Below are positions 14,297 through 24,767 of a DNA stretch of 64,000 nt, one piece after another. The first letter of the stretch is position 1. The number at the start of each line of letters is the position of its first letter. The position numbers were made by a program, and so were the translations under genes. The notes under the pieces are model-generated. The model had not been told where the DNA came from and did not search any database. It saw nothing but the letters and a program-made list of their open reading frames with translations. Origin of the DNA: Isoperla grammatica (Eukaryota > Arthropoda > Insecta > Plecoptera > Perlodidae); the NCBI GenBank assembly GCA_945910005.1, contig OX246741.1, positions 52,338,424 through 52,402,423 on the forward strand. The letters are read 5' to 3'.

Positions 14297-15099
14297 GTAA
14301 TATAAAACTTGTTTAGCAAATGCAGGGAGCAAAGTTGTAGAAACGAAACACATTCTACACAACAAGCTCAAGGTCAGAAGACCATGGACTTAAAATAGTA
14401 ACTTACTTATTGGACCTGAATCAGAATGTACCAATTAAATAGCCACGGAAGAAGGCGGTGGGCAGCCATTTTAGCCCTTAAATTTCGGATTTTGACATTG
14501 TTCACATTGTTGTTGTGACTGTTGATGTGTGCTTAGCGACAGGGGCTAAAATGTCCGAGAATGTCAAAAACCGGAAATGAGAATCGCAGACGCGTTATCG
14601 AACCATGTTGCACATCCAGATAGTTGTAAGTCCATGATAAAACAATATCCTTCACCTATCTCGCGACTACGAAAGAAATAAAGTTAAATCCAGTTTGCTC
14701 GAGACAAACAACTCCCGTTGCCTTCAAACTCAACACAATAAAACCTCGCAAAGAGTTTGAAAGATCGAACAATACAAAAACCGTTGACATGCACACAGTG
14801 AAATTAGTCCACGTGCTTCGTCACGTGATCAACGCGATTAATTAATACTCGGCTAACATGTCCGAACACGTTTCGCTTGGCGGAGCGCTCAAGACGAAAC
14901 CTCTCCAAGATTACTGGTGGTAAAAACACAGCAATAATGAATCTAGGGCGAATCACACATGGAAGTTGTACTAGGGGGGTTTTTAGACATAAATCTCAGT
15001 TCCGTGTTGTCGTAATTCACTGTCTCATGTTTTATGTTTTCTTCCGTGGTGGGTTGTTTAAAACATCGAGAATTGTGTAATGTGGGGGTGGTTGAATTC
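14297..15099. other. No gene recognised
   Basis: AT-rich. A loose inverted match (CCATTTTAGCCC near 14471 and GGGGCTAAAATG near 14544) may be another eroded foldback element. Confidence 0.35.
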
Positions 15100-15107
15100 A
15101 ATAATAG

Positions 15108-16061
15108 CAGTGGCGTCGCCAGGAATATATTGGGGGGGGGGGGGGGGGGGGCAGCAACAGAGATGGAGATAACAGTTTTTGTGATGTGGTTTTTAGTGAT
15201 AATTAGTAGAGGTGTTTGTTTTTCGCGGACCGCGAAATCGCGAAAAGTGTTAATAAAGAAGGGGGAGATAAACAAAGTGTATATCTGTTGATAGGCACCT
15301 TAAAAACATCAAAATTTCACCGCGAAAATTCGCGAAATCCGTCAATTTTCAGTCATAACATCGAAATTTGTATTAAAGAGCGAAATAACACGAAATCTCG
15401 ATTGTTTTTAATTTATTATGAAAATTAAAAAAAAAAAAAAAAATTTATTATTACAGTCAAACGTCATCACAACACAATCGTGGGGACCTTATATTTTTTC
15501 TTCATAATGATGATATCGCTAAGAAGATCAACGATTTGTTTTTGCTAAAATTCGGCGTCAAGCAGAGCAAACGAGTAATATTCTGAGGGATTTTACGTGA
15601 CGGACAAGAAGATCCTTATGTGTTGTGACTGCCGCCTTATATTCGACCGTAAAGATACACTAGACATACACAGGTTATGGTAATGTTAATACAGTTCGTA
15701 TTAACTACTACTAGTTTGTACATACAATTCAAATAAATTGAATTACATTAAAATTCCTTTTTAATTCAAACATGTTTCTGGTGAAATTTACTGTAGAAAA
15801 TCTCCCAAAAAGCATAACACCGCCATAACATCGAAATTATTAAATCTATAAACGAAATTTAAGAAAACATAACACTATTTACAAACACCTCTAATAATTA
15901 GTGATTATTTAGTGATAACAGAGTGTTTATGGTGTAAGCTCTCGTTCTGCACAAATTAGGTTTAGCATTTACTGTACGTTGATTGAAGACGATCATTGAA
16001 GTTGGAATTTCGATGGAAGGGATGTGCCCCCCCCATATCCCCTACTATGTATACGTCACTG
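15108..16061. mobile_element. hAT-like nonautonomous element (outer)
   Basis: Left end CAGTGGCGTCGCCAGGAATA and right end ...TATACGTCACTG are inverted versions of one terminus, each followed inward by a G run or C run. Flanking 8-mers AATAATAG and AACATTAG agree at six of eight positions, consistent with an old 8-bp hAT duplication. It contains another element (15207-15893), so the original was about 260 bases. No transposase frame. Confidence 0.65.
15207..15893. mobile_element. hAT-like nonautonomous element nested in another
   Basis: Terminal inverted repeats TAGAGGTGTTTGT / ACAAACACCTCTA are flanked by a perfect 8-bp duplication ATAATTAG (15199-15206, 15894-15901). That duplication length and the end sequence fit hAT. 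The interior is rich in 'cgcgaaa' motifs near the left end and has no coding capacity. It sits wholly inside the element 15108-16061 and must be the later insertion. Confidence 0.82.
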
Positions 16062-16438
16062 AACATTAGAATGATAGATTTGCATCGTAACAGTTTATGC
16101 GATGAGAAACGAAATTTCTCACGTGAATGATAATAAAGGATCATCGTTTTTTATAACTTGACAGTTTAGTTTTTTAGTTTAGTTTCATAACTGAATAAGA
16201 TATGGACACAAACTAAATACAGATTAATTTAATTTAATACAACTAAAGTGTCCAAGTTATTAGCAATTGTACAGTTACAAGCAAACAAACCACATTAATA
16301 AAAAATATTTTATCAAGACTGAAATTTCGCTAGGTGTTCAAAGAAACACATACATGTCAAATTATATACTCTTACACGAAATATTTACGAATTTTGTGAG
16401 GCTTTAAAATTTATCTGTCGAGTGAAGAAGAGTCAAGG
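16062..16438. other. No gene recognised
   Basis: AT-rich spacer between the nested hAT elements and the 10-bp repeat. Confidence 0.4.
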
Positions 16439-16497
16439 TGGGGTATAGAGGGGTATAGAGGGGTATAGAGGGGTATGGAGGGGTATAGAGGGGTATC
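16439..16497. repeat. 10-bp tandem repeat, six copies
   Basis: Six copies of GGGGTATAGA with one G variant. Confidence 0.93.
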
Positions 16498-16789
16498 GAT
16501 CGACGATACTCGGCTGATTAACTAATACCCCACTGGGAGTCGCAGCCAAGTCCACCAACATTGCGGCTGTGTTGGGTTAGGTTGGTAGTCGGCTCACTTT
16601 ACTAAGGATAATACACAGAACCAACGACTCATCTTCCCGACCCAGCTAATGGACCCCAGTATTCCTTCTTCCGGTTGAATCTCAGAGAAATACATCCAGC
16701 TTCTGATTGGATGAGATAACTGCTAAAAGGTCGTCTACCAGACATGTAAATTCACTTTCCGTTTAGGCTATCGCTAGTCTTTATAGTCT
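16498..16789. other. No gene recognised
   Basis: About 290 bases with no frame or repeat end that I can assign. Confidence 0.4.
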
Positions 16790-17155
16790 TGTCACAAGTT
16801 TTAAAGTTTCGTGTGAACGCTATAATCCCATCAAATTACCTTGCAAGGTGTAGTCGTCACGGATTATGAAATAGGGAAGTGACGCGTGTGACAACTACCT
16901 ACCTAAATCTAGCTGTATCCCGTTCTCTTGCCTATAGTATTGTAGTGATGATATCGCCGGCCTGTTGTCAGACGTGATGGGGTCGCATTCCATTCGCGGT
17001 TGGTGCAGTCAATGCAGTGGACAATAACAATGCAGCTATCGGGCAATCACGCAGTGAATATCGTTGAAATAGACCGTGTGGAGCGACCGTCTCTTCTCAG
17101 AATTATAGGGGACACCTCGCTTCTTACGGCGTGGCCGGTATAGTACACGTTATTA
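16790..17155 (-). mobile_element. Unclassified dispersed element X, copy 1
   Basis: Read on the minus strand it begins GCCACGCCGTAAGAAGCGAG, passes through GAGAAGAGACGGTCGCTCCA, and ends near the CCGTGAC-type segment ('acacgcgtcac ... cgtgac ... cttgcaagg'). The same order of blocks occurs on the plus strand at 54093-54622. No reading frame and no RNA-gene motif. Family unknown to me. Confidence 0.6.
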
Positions 17156-17267
17156 AGTCCTCATCAACCGAGTGTCTGGACGTTTAGAGGTGGCCCAGCG
17201 GTAACACGTGAGACCCGAGTGGGGTATGGGCGAGAGTCAATTTCTCTTGAAATATTCGTTATACTTG

Positions 17268-17500
17268 CGACGCCGTAAGAAGCGAGGTGTCCCCTAAAAT
17301 TCTGAGAAGAGACGGTCGCTCCACGCGGTCTATTACAACGGTATTCACTGCGAGATTGCCCGATAGCTGCATTGTTATTGTCCACTGCATTGACTGCACC
17401 AACCGTGAATGGAATGCTACCCCACCACGTCTGACAACATGCTGGCGATATTATCACTACAATACCTGAGACAGGAGAACAGGATGCAACTATAGTAGAT
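17268..17500 (+). mobile_element. Unclassified dispersed element X, partial inverted copy
   Basis: Starts GACGCCGTAAGAAGCGAGGT and matches the reverse complement of 16925-17152 over about 230 bases, leaving a 112-base spacer between the two arms. It stops before the distal segment present in copies 1 and 3. Two head-to-head copies may reflect nested insertion or a foldback structure. Confidence 0.65.
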
Positions 17501-18470
17501 ACAACCCCCAGTTGGACACACAGATATTTTCGAGGTCTGAAAGTTGGATCGTTTGGAAAACCTTCCGACATTCCTTCCCTCGACCCATCGACCGCAAATA
17601 CCTTTCATCGGCGAGCTGTTCATAATCTTACTTATTAATCCTGATGACCTGTCACAACAAATTTCATATAGAATTTAGAACAACACTTTTTTCTGAATTA
17701 TATGGATATTTCTACATTGCGCTATAAAGAGCTGGAAATTATAAAATCAGTGGTTTTTTATTTGTCTTTTTATGATGGATACAACCATACTTAGGCCTAC
17801 TTATGAATTAATTTTAGTAGATAAATAATGATTTTCGTGTATTAGAAGAAACAGTAGTCTTACAAAGACAATCAGAGGACCCGCTGCTCTAAAAAAATAT
17901 CTTTCATTTTAATTACAATCAGTTTTGAGAATTAATGCCAACGTATAAGAAAAATGTGGGTTTTCTTTCATAAAACGGCTTCAAATTACACTACCACATT
18001 TTTTAAATTGCATTTATATTTTATACGTAAGGCAATAATCTAGTACAATAAAACTGATCAGTATAATAATAATCAGTGTAATAAAATTGATAATTACTTT
18101 GAGTATTGTTTGACTTTGTAACTTTCATACTCAGATTTTCTTTGTAAGGCTATAATATTATTTGCTTATAGTGCTACATTAATGTTTTAAGTCCGGTTGT
18201 TTTCGTCATAGAAAGACAAATAAAAAAAACCTGAGTACATAATTTCAAGCTGTTTAACGCTGTTTAACGCGATCATGAAATATGCGTATAGTTCCTAAAA
18301 AAGTGTTTTTCCTATAAGATGACTTTTGTTGTGACAGGTCATCATGGCTCGTCGATCGCAGGTAATTACGGTCGAGGCGAGAGGGAGGGAAACCCGTACT
18401 TTGGTCAGAGGTTGGTACAAACGCTACCCGAGCCTCATGCCCTCGGGCCTGTCCAACTGCGAAATAAACG
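17501..18470. other. No gene recognised
   Basis: AT-rich. Short frames only. Confidence 0.4.
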
Positions 18471-18475
18471 AACTG

Positions 18476-18580
18476 TAGATTAAGGTTGGTAGTTGGTACA
18501 CGCGTCACTTCACTATTACATAGTCCGTGACAAGAACACCCTGCAAGTCAACGCGACGCGACTATACAGTAAGATCTCTA
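18476..18580 (+). mobile_element. Element X, distal fragment
   Basis: The segment 'aaggttggtagttgg..acacgcgtcact' through 'ccctgcaagtcaacgcgacg' matches the distal block at 54530-54615 of copy 3. Confidence 0.6.
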
Positions 18581-18730
18581 TCTAAAAACATCAGGAACCT
18601 AATTTAAAAGTATAAAAATAGTAAATAATTAGCAGGTGAAGGTCCATGACGTCATATCCATGTAAAAACACTGTTTTGAATGACTGATCATGGCTTCTTA
18701 GATAAAACAACAGATGATTTTCACAATTGA

Positions 18731-18934
18731 TCTAGAGGGCCGTGATTTGCTCTATAAGGGTCCTTGATATAGTTATGTTAGGCTGCATTTTTCTTTGTTG
18801 TGCATTGTTGTCATTGAAGATCTAGAGAGCCGTGATTAGCTCTTTAAGGGTCCTTGATATAGTTATGTTAGGCTGCATTTTTCTTTGGTGTGCATTGTTG
18901 TCATTGAAGATCTAGAGAGCCGTGATTAGCTCTA
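18731..18934. repeat. 90-bp tandem duplication
   Basis: Two full units (18731-18820, 18821-18910) and a 24-base partial third. Each unit begins TCTAGAG(G/A)GCCGTGATT. A diverged single unit lies at 57494-57582, so the unit belongs to a wider dispersed repeat that was locally duplicated. Confidence 0.9.
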
Positions 18935-19654
18935 TCTAGCCATCAATTCTGAAAACGGTCTATTATGCGGACACAATGAAACTACTAATAAACTTAAACT
19001 AAATGAAGCGTTAATTAGTACTTAGTAGTGATTGGTTTTACCGTAAAACGTTTTCATTTAACATATCAATATAATGGGCTTGTTCACGCAAAGCTCGAGG
19101 CAGAGCGCGCCACCGCGACTCCGCCCTGACACTCGGCGGCAATTCAAGTAAGGCACTGCAACACTGCAGTTCAGTTCCTATTTTCTACGCCGCGGTTCAC
19201 ATTTCATCTTCTTACGTTCTTGAACATTCTGCTATTCACGATAGGAGGCCTACAGTAATAGATGCCAGTCTAGATCAGTCAGGTGGCAGTCTGTTTTAAG
19301 CAATAATAAAGCGATGGAAACGTGGACGATATCGAAAATAAAAGTCTAACTGAAAGCAAGAGGTACCGTGTTACGTGGCAAGAAAGCGGACTTGATTACC
19401 AGGTAGTGATGTAGGCTAGGTCTAGAGCTAATATTCTTTGTGCGTAAAGCGTGGCTATTGTTTTAGGAGTACATATTAATATGTATTTGCATTTAGAGGC
19501 ATAGGCCTAATCCATAATAAGTACAATAAGCCTAGGCTACTATACCCTAGCCTAGTTTATTCACCTTACATGATTTGTGTGTGCAGACTACCAGCATACA
19601 TACGCAACAGCAATTTTGTCAATGTAGACACAGGCAACGATAATCACGAGATTT
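18935..19654. other. No gene recognised
   Basis: Includes a GC-rich stretch at 19085-19200 (CGAGGCAGAGCGCGCCACCG). Without a frame or promoter motif I cannot say whether it is regulatory. Confidence 0.35.
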
Positions 19655-20345
19655 TTAAAATGTGTGCAACATTGAGGGTATGTTTGTATGATGTGGAATA
19701 TTTGTTTTAATATTTGTGAACAGAAAACTTGCAATGTTCACGTCTCCAATCATATTTATGTGCAAATTAATGGAATTTAGTTCATTTTTTATTATTTTAT
19801 TATTCTTTATGTTTTTGTATACAAAGTATGAAGTGTGAAACAATAAAGGTGGGTTATTTAAGTGCGCAATTTAAATGTCTATAATAATGTATGTAAATCT
19901 CTGAATGTTCACTTCTCGTTTACGAGCAGGAGGACGAGCACCAAAAACGCTTCTCAGGTACAACGAATATATCATTTTTATGTATAAAAAGTATGATGTG
20001 TGCAACATTTCGGGTACGTTTGTATGATGTGAAATTTAATTCTCTTTTAGTAAGTATGTAAATCTTAGTGTGTTCTCTTTTCGTTTACGAGCAGGAGGAC
20101 GAGCTCCAAAAACGCTTCTCGGATATAACGAAAACATTATTTTTTTGTAAACAAAGTATGAAGTGGCAACAATAAAGGTGGGTTATTAAGATGCGCAATT
20201 TAGTTGTATATAATAATGTATGTAAGTCTCTGAATGTTCACTTCTCGTTTACGAGCAAGAGGACAAGCTCCAAAAACGCTTCTCAGGTACAACGAATATA
20301 TTATTTTTCTGTATAAAAAGTATGATGTGTGCAACATTGCGGGTA
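19655..20345. repeat. Approximately 330-bp tandem repeat, about two copies
   Basis: The series 'aaagtatgaagtg', 'acaataaaggtgggttatt', 'cacttctcgtttacgagca', 'ccaaaaacgcttctc' and 'gtatgatgtgtgcaacat' recurs with period near 330 (19818 and 20147), with an extra partial copy near 20085. Units are diverged by indels. Confidence 0.85.
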
Positions 20346-20684
20346 CGTTTGTATGATGTGTAATCTAATTGTTTTACACTTGAAATGTGAAAATTAGTAC
20401 ATTTATATCTGTGTCCATAGACATGTGCATAGTTCTTGTTGCAAGAAAATGAGTAAATACTTCTACCACGAGAGAGTTTCTCCAACAAAAATGTACTTGT
20501 AACAAAATGTATGTAGGCCTATTTGATTAATTTTTGTTAGCAGACAATGTCAACAAATTATTAGTAATGCTTAATAATTCAAGACGGTTTGGGAATAAAT
20601 TCTACTTACATTTATGTCTACCTACCTACCCCCTATTGACACGCTTCACGCTAGATGAATGAAGAACTTTTAAATTAATTTTGG
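20346..20684. other. No gene recognised
   Basis: AT-rich spacer. Short frames only. Confidence 0.4.
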
Positions 20685-20692
20685 GCCTACAA

Positions 20693-20824
20693 CAGTGGCG
20701 AATGCAGATTATATTTCGGGGATGGGGGCTGACCAGAGTAGGACATAACTGTAAACAAGGGTTCCACAAATAGGGGTTGGCGGGGGAGCCCAAGCCCTAG
20801 AGCCTACCCCTAAATACGCCACTG
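20693..20824. mobile_element. Short hAT-like MITE
   Basis: Ends CAGTGGCGAATGCAG and CTAAATACGCCACTG are inverted versions of one terminus. Flanking 8-mers GCCTACAA and GCGTACTA match at six of eight positions. The terminus is shared with the element starting at 15108 and the half-element near 51692. Confidence 0.65.
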
Positions 20825-20832
20825 GCGTACTA

Positions 20833-21527
20833 TAGACTTTGAGATAAACAAGTGACGGGTTGATAAATCTAGCCCTAGTAGGCGCACATTCATTATTTAC
20901 GGTAGGCCTAGGGTCCACATATTATGTGTCATTTGTTAGATATAGGCATATCAAGCATGTATCAAACGTATGCCCGCCTCTCTCTTTGCACGAATAAACA
21001 CAGCTATTCGGCATCTTGAGACCAAAGCCGCACTTTGTTGGACGTGTTTAGATTGACTGACAGCTATAGCGGCCATGACACCTACACTAGTTGGGCAGAA
21101 TTACAGCAGCGCGGCGCGTGGGAGAAAGTGGCAGTGAACAAGCCATTTTTATGTGGCCAGCCGATATCTGATAATCATGTCATGTGGCCCGCTTATAAAT
21201 TATGTTGGGCACCCCTTCTCTACAACATCACATGTCGGGTTGGAGCACCCTTCCCCCCTCCCCTCCGCGCTACCCTCTGGCAGAAATAATATGAAAATAA
21301 TATTTTGTTTCCCTCATCCAGTGGTGAGAATCAGACCCGTCTCAATCACATCCAGAGATCTAATTGGATTTTCTGTCGTGGGGAATAAGAGACGTCCAGT
21401 TGGGGGGGAGGGGGGGGGGGGGTGACCCATGGGGAGGGGGAGGGGGTGAGACTAATATTCTCTTCTCGTGTCCAAGACGGGTCCAACATAGAAGCACATG
21501 GACTTACTAGTTCGCCAAGATGCTATA
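20833..21527. other. No gene; G-rich tract
   Basis: Contains a G-rich run at 21401-21437. Overlapping 84-90 codon frames here show no domain. Confidence 0.4.
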
Positions 21528-21538
21528 GTAAACCTATA

Positions 21539-21819
21539 ATAATATAATTATTTTTCGTAGGGATACCCGTTATAGGGTGGGCACACTATCTTTACCTGAT
21601 GTGCCCCTCTTCAGGTGACTAACTAGGTATATTAGGGTGTTTGGATGTAGGGAAGGTATGTCCGATTACTGATAGTGTGACTCAGTCGCAGCATTCGCCT
21701 TTACGACTGATGAAAACCTCGGAAAAACCTTCAGTCAGAACTGCCGGTGGCCGGAATTGAACCGGTAACCTTCCGAATTAGAGTCTCGCGTCTTACCTCT
21801 GAGTCGTACCTCTATCGGT
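21539..21819 (-). mobile_element. tRNA-derived SINE (family 1), diverged copy
   Basis: Minus-strand copy of the family at 13056. The head lies at the right end (21819 down to about 21740), the body includes the paired ggttttcc motif, and the (ATT)n-type tail is at the left. The target duplication is GTAAACCTATA / GTAAGCCTATA (21528-21538, 21820-21830), one mismatch. More substitutions than the 13 kb and 45 kb copies. Confidence 0.9.
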
Positions 21820-21830
21820 GTAAGCCTATA

Positions 21831-22334
21831 GTATGTGTACAATACAAGCGGTAATATATTGAGATAATGATTGCAATCTTGTATATATTAGCTAAACACG
21901 ACATTTGTAATCTAATCTTTTGGATTATATTGAAGGCAATTTCCGGTTTAGGTTTCCTTTTATGTTCAACTAATCTGTCCCGATATCTCTTCCTATGCAC
22001 AACTTGAAAACGTCAAGACATTCCTTAAATCACTTCTTTGTATTTTTATATACATAGCCTACATCAATGCTAAGAAGCGTTTATACAAAAGGCGGCAGAA
22101 CTTGACTGTAGCCTTTTATGCAAATATCCATAATGTTCCTTCTCCGTCTGTTCAATAGTGAAAGCAAAGAAAGAAAGCGTATTTTCATCTCGTGTGTGAT
22201 TGTTTGAGAAAGCGCTTACAAAGAAAGAATATGAAAGCTTATCCTGGCATTTCGCTTCGAATGCGTTTAGAAATCTGTTTCAATTTTGTACATGTTTTGC
22301 TCTTGTAAAATGGCTGGTTTGTGTTGTTGCTGTT
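21831..22334. other. No gene recognised
   Basis: AT-rich, nothing assigned. Confidence 0.4.
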
Positions 22335-22338
22335 TGAA

Positions 22339-22524
22339 GGCTGGTCCTCACAGATTTTTAAGAGATACGATTTAAGGTTTAACGCGTAGTCGTAAAGTTG
22401 GATCATAGGAAACACGTACTGGCGTTCACACAAAGTTTTAGTTTTAAGACGTTGTTTTCATTGTTTTTAAAACAAAGTCTTAAAACCTTATGCATTATGT
22501 CTTCAAAATCTGTGTGGACCAGCC
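22339..22524. mobile_element. TTAA-type MITE, internally deleted copy
   Basis: Left end GGCTGGTCCTCACAGATTTT and right end AAAATCTGTGTGGACCAGCC are inverted repeats. The flanks are TGAA (left, one change) and TTAA (right). It shares its left ~120 bases with the 474-bp copy at 42830 and lacks most of the interior. TTAA duplication fits piggyBac or Kolobok superfamilies. Confidence 0.8.
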
Positions 22525-22649
22525 TTAACCAAATGGCAACGCTGGGACCATGAGCTCGTAACTTGACATATTATCATCAATACTTTGAAGTCCAAACAGA
22601 ATCACAAAGACACATGTAGAGAATGACGAACCGGTATATCCCCGACATA

Positions 22650-23041
22650 GGCTCGTTGGTCCAGTGATTAGCATCCCTGCTTCCAATGCAGAAGGTCCCG
22701 GGTTCAAATCCCACTACAGGCAGAAGTTTTTAACTTCTAATATGGATTCAGTTCCATTACTTCTTGTCTTAGGAATAAGAAAACGGTGACACTCAATAAA
22801 TTCAAAGTTGTTCTGCATTGGCCTTGTTGATTCTGACATTTGTCCGCAGGTGTTCGCACTGTCCAATCACTGATTCATATGTTTCGTACTAGAAATAGAT
22901 CTTTGATTGGTTATCGCTCACTCGTCGATGGTGCTTGGAGACTACAGGGTTGGTTTAGTCGCTTTAAATTAAAGTCCCCCACTGCACATCCGTTTCGTTA
23001 CTGAGTGGGTAGGCTCTAAATGTGGATTTATTTATATATAT
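22650..23041 (+). mobile_element. tRNA-derived SINE (family 2), full-length
   Basis: Head 22650-22725 resembles a tRNA: A-box-like GTTGGTCCAGTGATTAGC, an anticodon arm CTGC/GCAG around TTCCAAT, and B box GGTTCAAATCC. It looks most like Gly-TCC. The body includes CACTCAATAAATTCAAAGTT and TCGCTTTAAATTAAAGTCCC. The 3' end TTACTGAGTGGGTAGGCT is followed by an ATTT-rich tail. It is the only family-2 copy here with both head and uninterrupted body. No clear target duplication. Confidence 0.85.
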
Positions 23042-23790
23042 AAAGCTCAGTTCAACTCAACTTACGATACTTTATTACAACTCGGTTTACCTTCAATTGT
23101 AATCCTGCCTTAATATGTTTTCCGAGCTTTTCGACAGTATTAAGATGAATACTGGGAGTTATATTCAACTTTGTGTTTGTCATTCAGTCTGGTAGCAAGT
23201 TACAGCCAAGATGATTAATTTTAGAATATCCGTTCATTAAAAACTAGAAATAAAACAGTTAATTTTCTTTTTAAGACAACTTTTTTTACTAAAACTTTAC
23301 GTCACGAGTGGGTATTAAACCCTGAAAAAGTGAATTCCTTCAAATTGGATCAAACAACTTCCAAATGATCTAACGATATTATACGTCGCGCATCAAATCT
23401 CACATGTTTTCTTTGAGCTAATGTTATTAACGGGTATAATTTCATGTTGGCATCTCTCTGTCTGTAAGGCTGCACAATCTCAGAGACATAACAGTTGTAA
23501 CCCCCGCTGGCACTGAGTGAACAACACACATAAAACTGACGGTATAGTTTCAACTATGCAAGCAATGTATACCATTATTCATCCGTATTGCTCTCATCTC
23601 TTCATTTCTCTTCAATACATCATAAAATGTTCTCTCTTTTCTTGGACGCACCTTAAACTACTCGACATTAATACGGTAGCTCCCTCCTACTAGACAGGAA
23701 TAATTCTCTATCATCCTGTCTGTGCTACATTTATATTTTATACCCGTTGATATTATACTTCCGCGGCCCTGTGTTAGATATTCTCTCTCC
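23042..23790. other. No gene recognised
   Basis: AT-rich, nothing assigned. Confidence 0.4.
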
Positions 23791-24090
23791 AGGGTACATA
23801 AAGCTATCATAATATTATTTACACAAGAAGCAATGTCACGCCTAGTGCTGACGTTCAATGGTAGAGTTTGGGGTAGGTACGGACCTTGTTATACTGTAAC
23901 AGCGTTGTTATATCCATTACTATAGTGTAGGTCATGTTATAGGGTACATAAAGCTATCATAATATTATTTACACAAGACGCAATGTCACGCCAAGTGCTG
24001 ACGTTCAATGGTTGAGTCTGGGGTAGGTACGGACCGTGTTATACTGTAACAGTGTTGTTATATTCATTACTATAGTGTTGACTGTTGATC
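23791..24090. repeat. 150-bp tandem duplication
   Basis: Two copies (23791-23940, 23941-24090) both beginning AGGGTACATAAAGCTATCAT, differing by only a few substitutions, so a fairly recent duplication. Confidence 0.93.
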
Positions 24091-24319
24091 ATGTTATACT
24101 GTCTTTGTTTTTTACATACTCCATAATAACGAATAAAAACCACTAAACGACACATGTAGCTTAATTTGCCCTCATAACGTTTACAGTAGTGTAAGAAAGT
24201 GTAAATATTTGAATGGCGTTCGACTGTAATTAAAACCTACACTTGTGTAGCCATTGCAGGTTTTTTTTTTGTCGTGGGAGACGTTTTGCTACACTGGCCA
24301 GTGTAAGACCAAGTCTAAA

Positions 24320-24763
24320 GGCCCGTTCAGAACCAATTAGCGTACGTAACTTATGAAAATTACGAAGTTGGTCCAATGCAGTTCATATGCCAATGTTCAC
24401 ATAGAAATTCGCGAAATTATCGCTACACTTAATTATCGAAAAGTTGAACCAACTTCAACTTTTCAGCTAATTTCAGTAATTTTCTAAATTGTGCGCATGC
24501 GCACAAAACCAAATACACAAATTTCGAGTTTGTTTGCGAGTTTTAAGAAAGCTGTTGAGGTTATAATGGACGAATCACTTTTCATTAATCTTGTGCAAAG
24601 TTCAGAACATTTTGTACGATAATAGAAGGTCGGATTATCGCGGAAAGTGCAGTCATATCTGATTGGTTTATGTTCATTTGTGAAATTCCATTCTGAACAC
24701 CTACATCAATTTCTAAAATTTGTACGCGTTAATTTTCGCACGCTAATTGGTTGTGAACGACGC
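24320..24763. mobile_element. TTAA-type TIR element
   Basis: Termini GGCCCGTTCAGAACCAATTA (left) and TAATTGGTTGTGAACGACGC (right) are inverted repeats. Flanks are TAAA and TTAA. No transposase frame. Same target type as 22339 and 42830 but different ends, so a separate family. Confidence 0.7.
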
Positions 24764-24767
24764 TTAA